Below, piece by piece: positions 63,522-64,000 of a stretch of 64,000 nucleotides of DNA. The stretch lies in the NCBI GenBank assembly GCA_008694505.1, contig VZDJ01007753.1:20708606-20772605 (forward strand). The letters run 5' to 3'. Numbering within the stretch: position 1 is the first letter of the stretch; every line of letters starts with the position of its first letter. This stretch comes from Cyanoderma ruficeps. Taxonomy: Eukaryota > Chordata > Aves > Passeriformes > Timaliidae. Below the pieces are notes generated by a model. The model did not search any database and was not told where the DNA came from. It worked only from the letters and a program-made list of their open reading frames with translations. Made by a program: the position numbers and the translations under genes.

Positions 63522-64000
63522 TGTCTCTATTGCTATTGCATATATCACTAAGCATAAAAATTCCCATTTTTCTTTTAGACATGGATTTATGCTGGCATTC
63601 TAAGTATGCTCTTCATAGACACCCAGATACATGATTATGGAGAAAATATAAATAGCAATACATAAAGCCATGAGTGCAGAAATGCTAGTGTAAGTTAAAA
63701 AAAAAATAAAGACAATTGGGTTAGTAAAGATGGAATTAGCATACACAAGATTTGATCAGTAAAGGTACAAATTGAATTAGCAAATGTGATTGCATAGATA
63801 AAGGAATTTTATAAAATAACAAATTATTATATTCACTCATTTTTTGATTTATTTTTATTATTCTGGCAGGTATACTTCATTCTGATACATTTGTAGGACA
63901 CGATGCAAGCCAAAAAAAGTGTCCGGTCTACCATATCACTCCATAGTATTACTGCATAGTGGGATCTTATTTCCCTGTTCTGCTACAAATTTTCACCATA
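63522..64000. other. AT-rich non-coding end of window
   Basis: A10 lies near 63698-63707. No gene or transposon was recognised. Confidence 0.5.

Noticed and set aside
1..64000. CRISPR arrays, prophage, operons, endogenous retrovirus
   Set aside because: No regularly spaced repeats, no bacterial gene organisation, and no gag/pol/env-like frames or paired LTRs were seen on either strand.

Overview
The window looks like bird nuclear DNA, most likely from a passerine. It is AT-rich and CpG-poor, and it carries many 5'-truncated CR1 LINE fragments with the avian 3' terminus (attctatgatt or attctgtgatt type). At 32761-32906 a tRNA-Ile-like head is joined to a CR1-type tail, which is the structure of TguSINE1, a SINE known from passerine birds. 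There are no operons, ribosome binding sites, CRISPR arrays or prokaryotic gene layout. Single N characters at 7000 and 7340 lie in low-complexity sequence.

I find no protein-coding gene I can support. The longer open frames are short, AT-rich and without recognisable domains, or they come from repeats or from the GC-rich island. The window is best read as an intergenic or deep intronic stretch. The only strong promoter-like object is a CpG island at about 24950-26120. It holds a degenerate 27-bp minisatellite, GC boxes, a CTCF-like motif and plausible 5' splice sites facing both ways, so it may be a bidirectional or lncRNA promoter.

Layout: 1-13.8 kb is mostly plain AT-rich DNA with two small CR1 3' ends, an AT tract, a pyrimidine tract and a small GC-rich patch. 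At 13.85-14.5 kb lies a minus-strand CR1 in which a reverse-transcriptase fragment is fused to the 3' end by an internal deletion. At 19.04-19.47 kb there is a much older, heavily mutated LINE reverse-transcriptase remnant. From 20.6 to 23.3 kb come a poly-A run, a palindrome, a 21-bp tandem duplication, a CR1 3' end and a hairpin. The CpG island follows at 25-26.1 kb, then a long perfect palindrome at 27.0 kb and the SINE at 32.8 kb. A GC-rich segment with good splice signals at 39622-39771 is the best exon candidate.

The right half is quiet except for CR1 pieces at 38.5, 43.4, 54.0, possibly 57.0 and 63.0 kb, and a previously unnamed pair of about 90-bp direct repeats at 54114 and 55237. 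What unites the window is retroposon history: several CR1 3' ends share the tail type that the SINE uses, so the SINE sits among copies of the LINE lineage that probably supplied its retrotransposition machinery.
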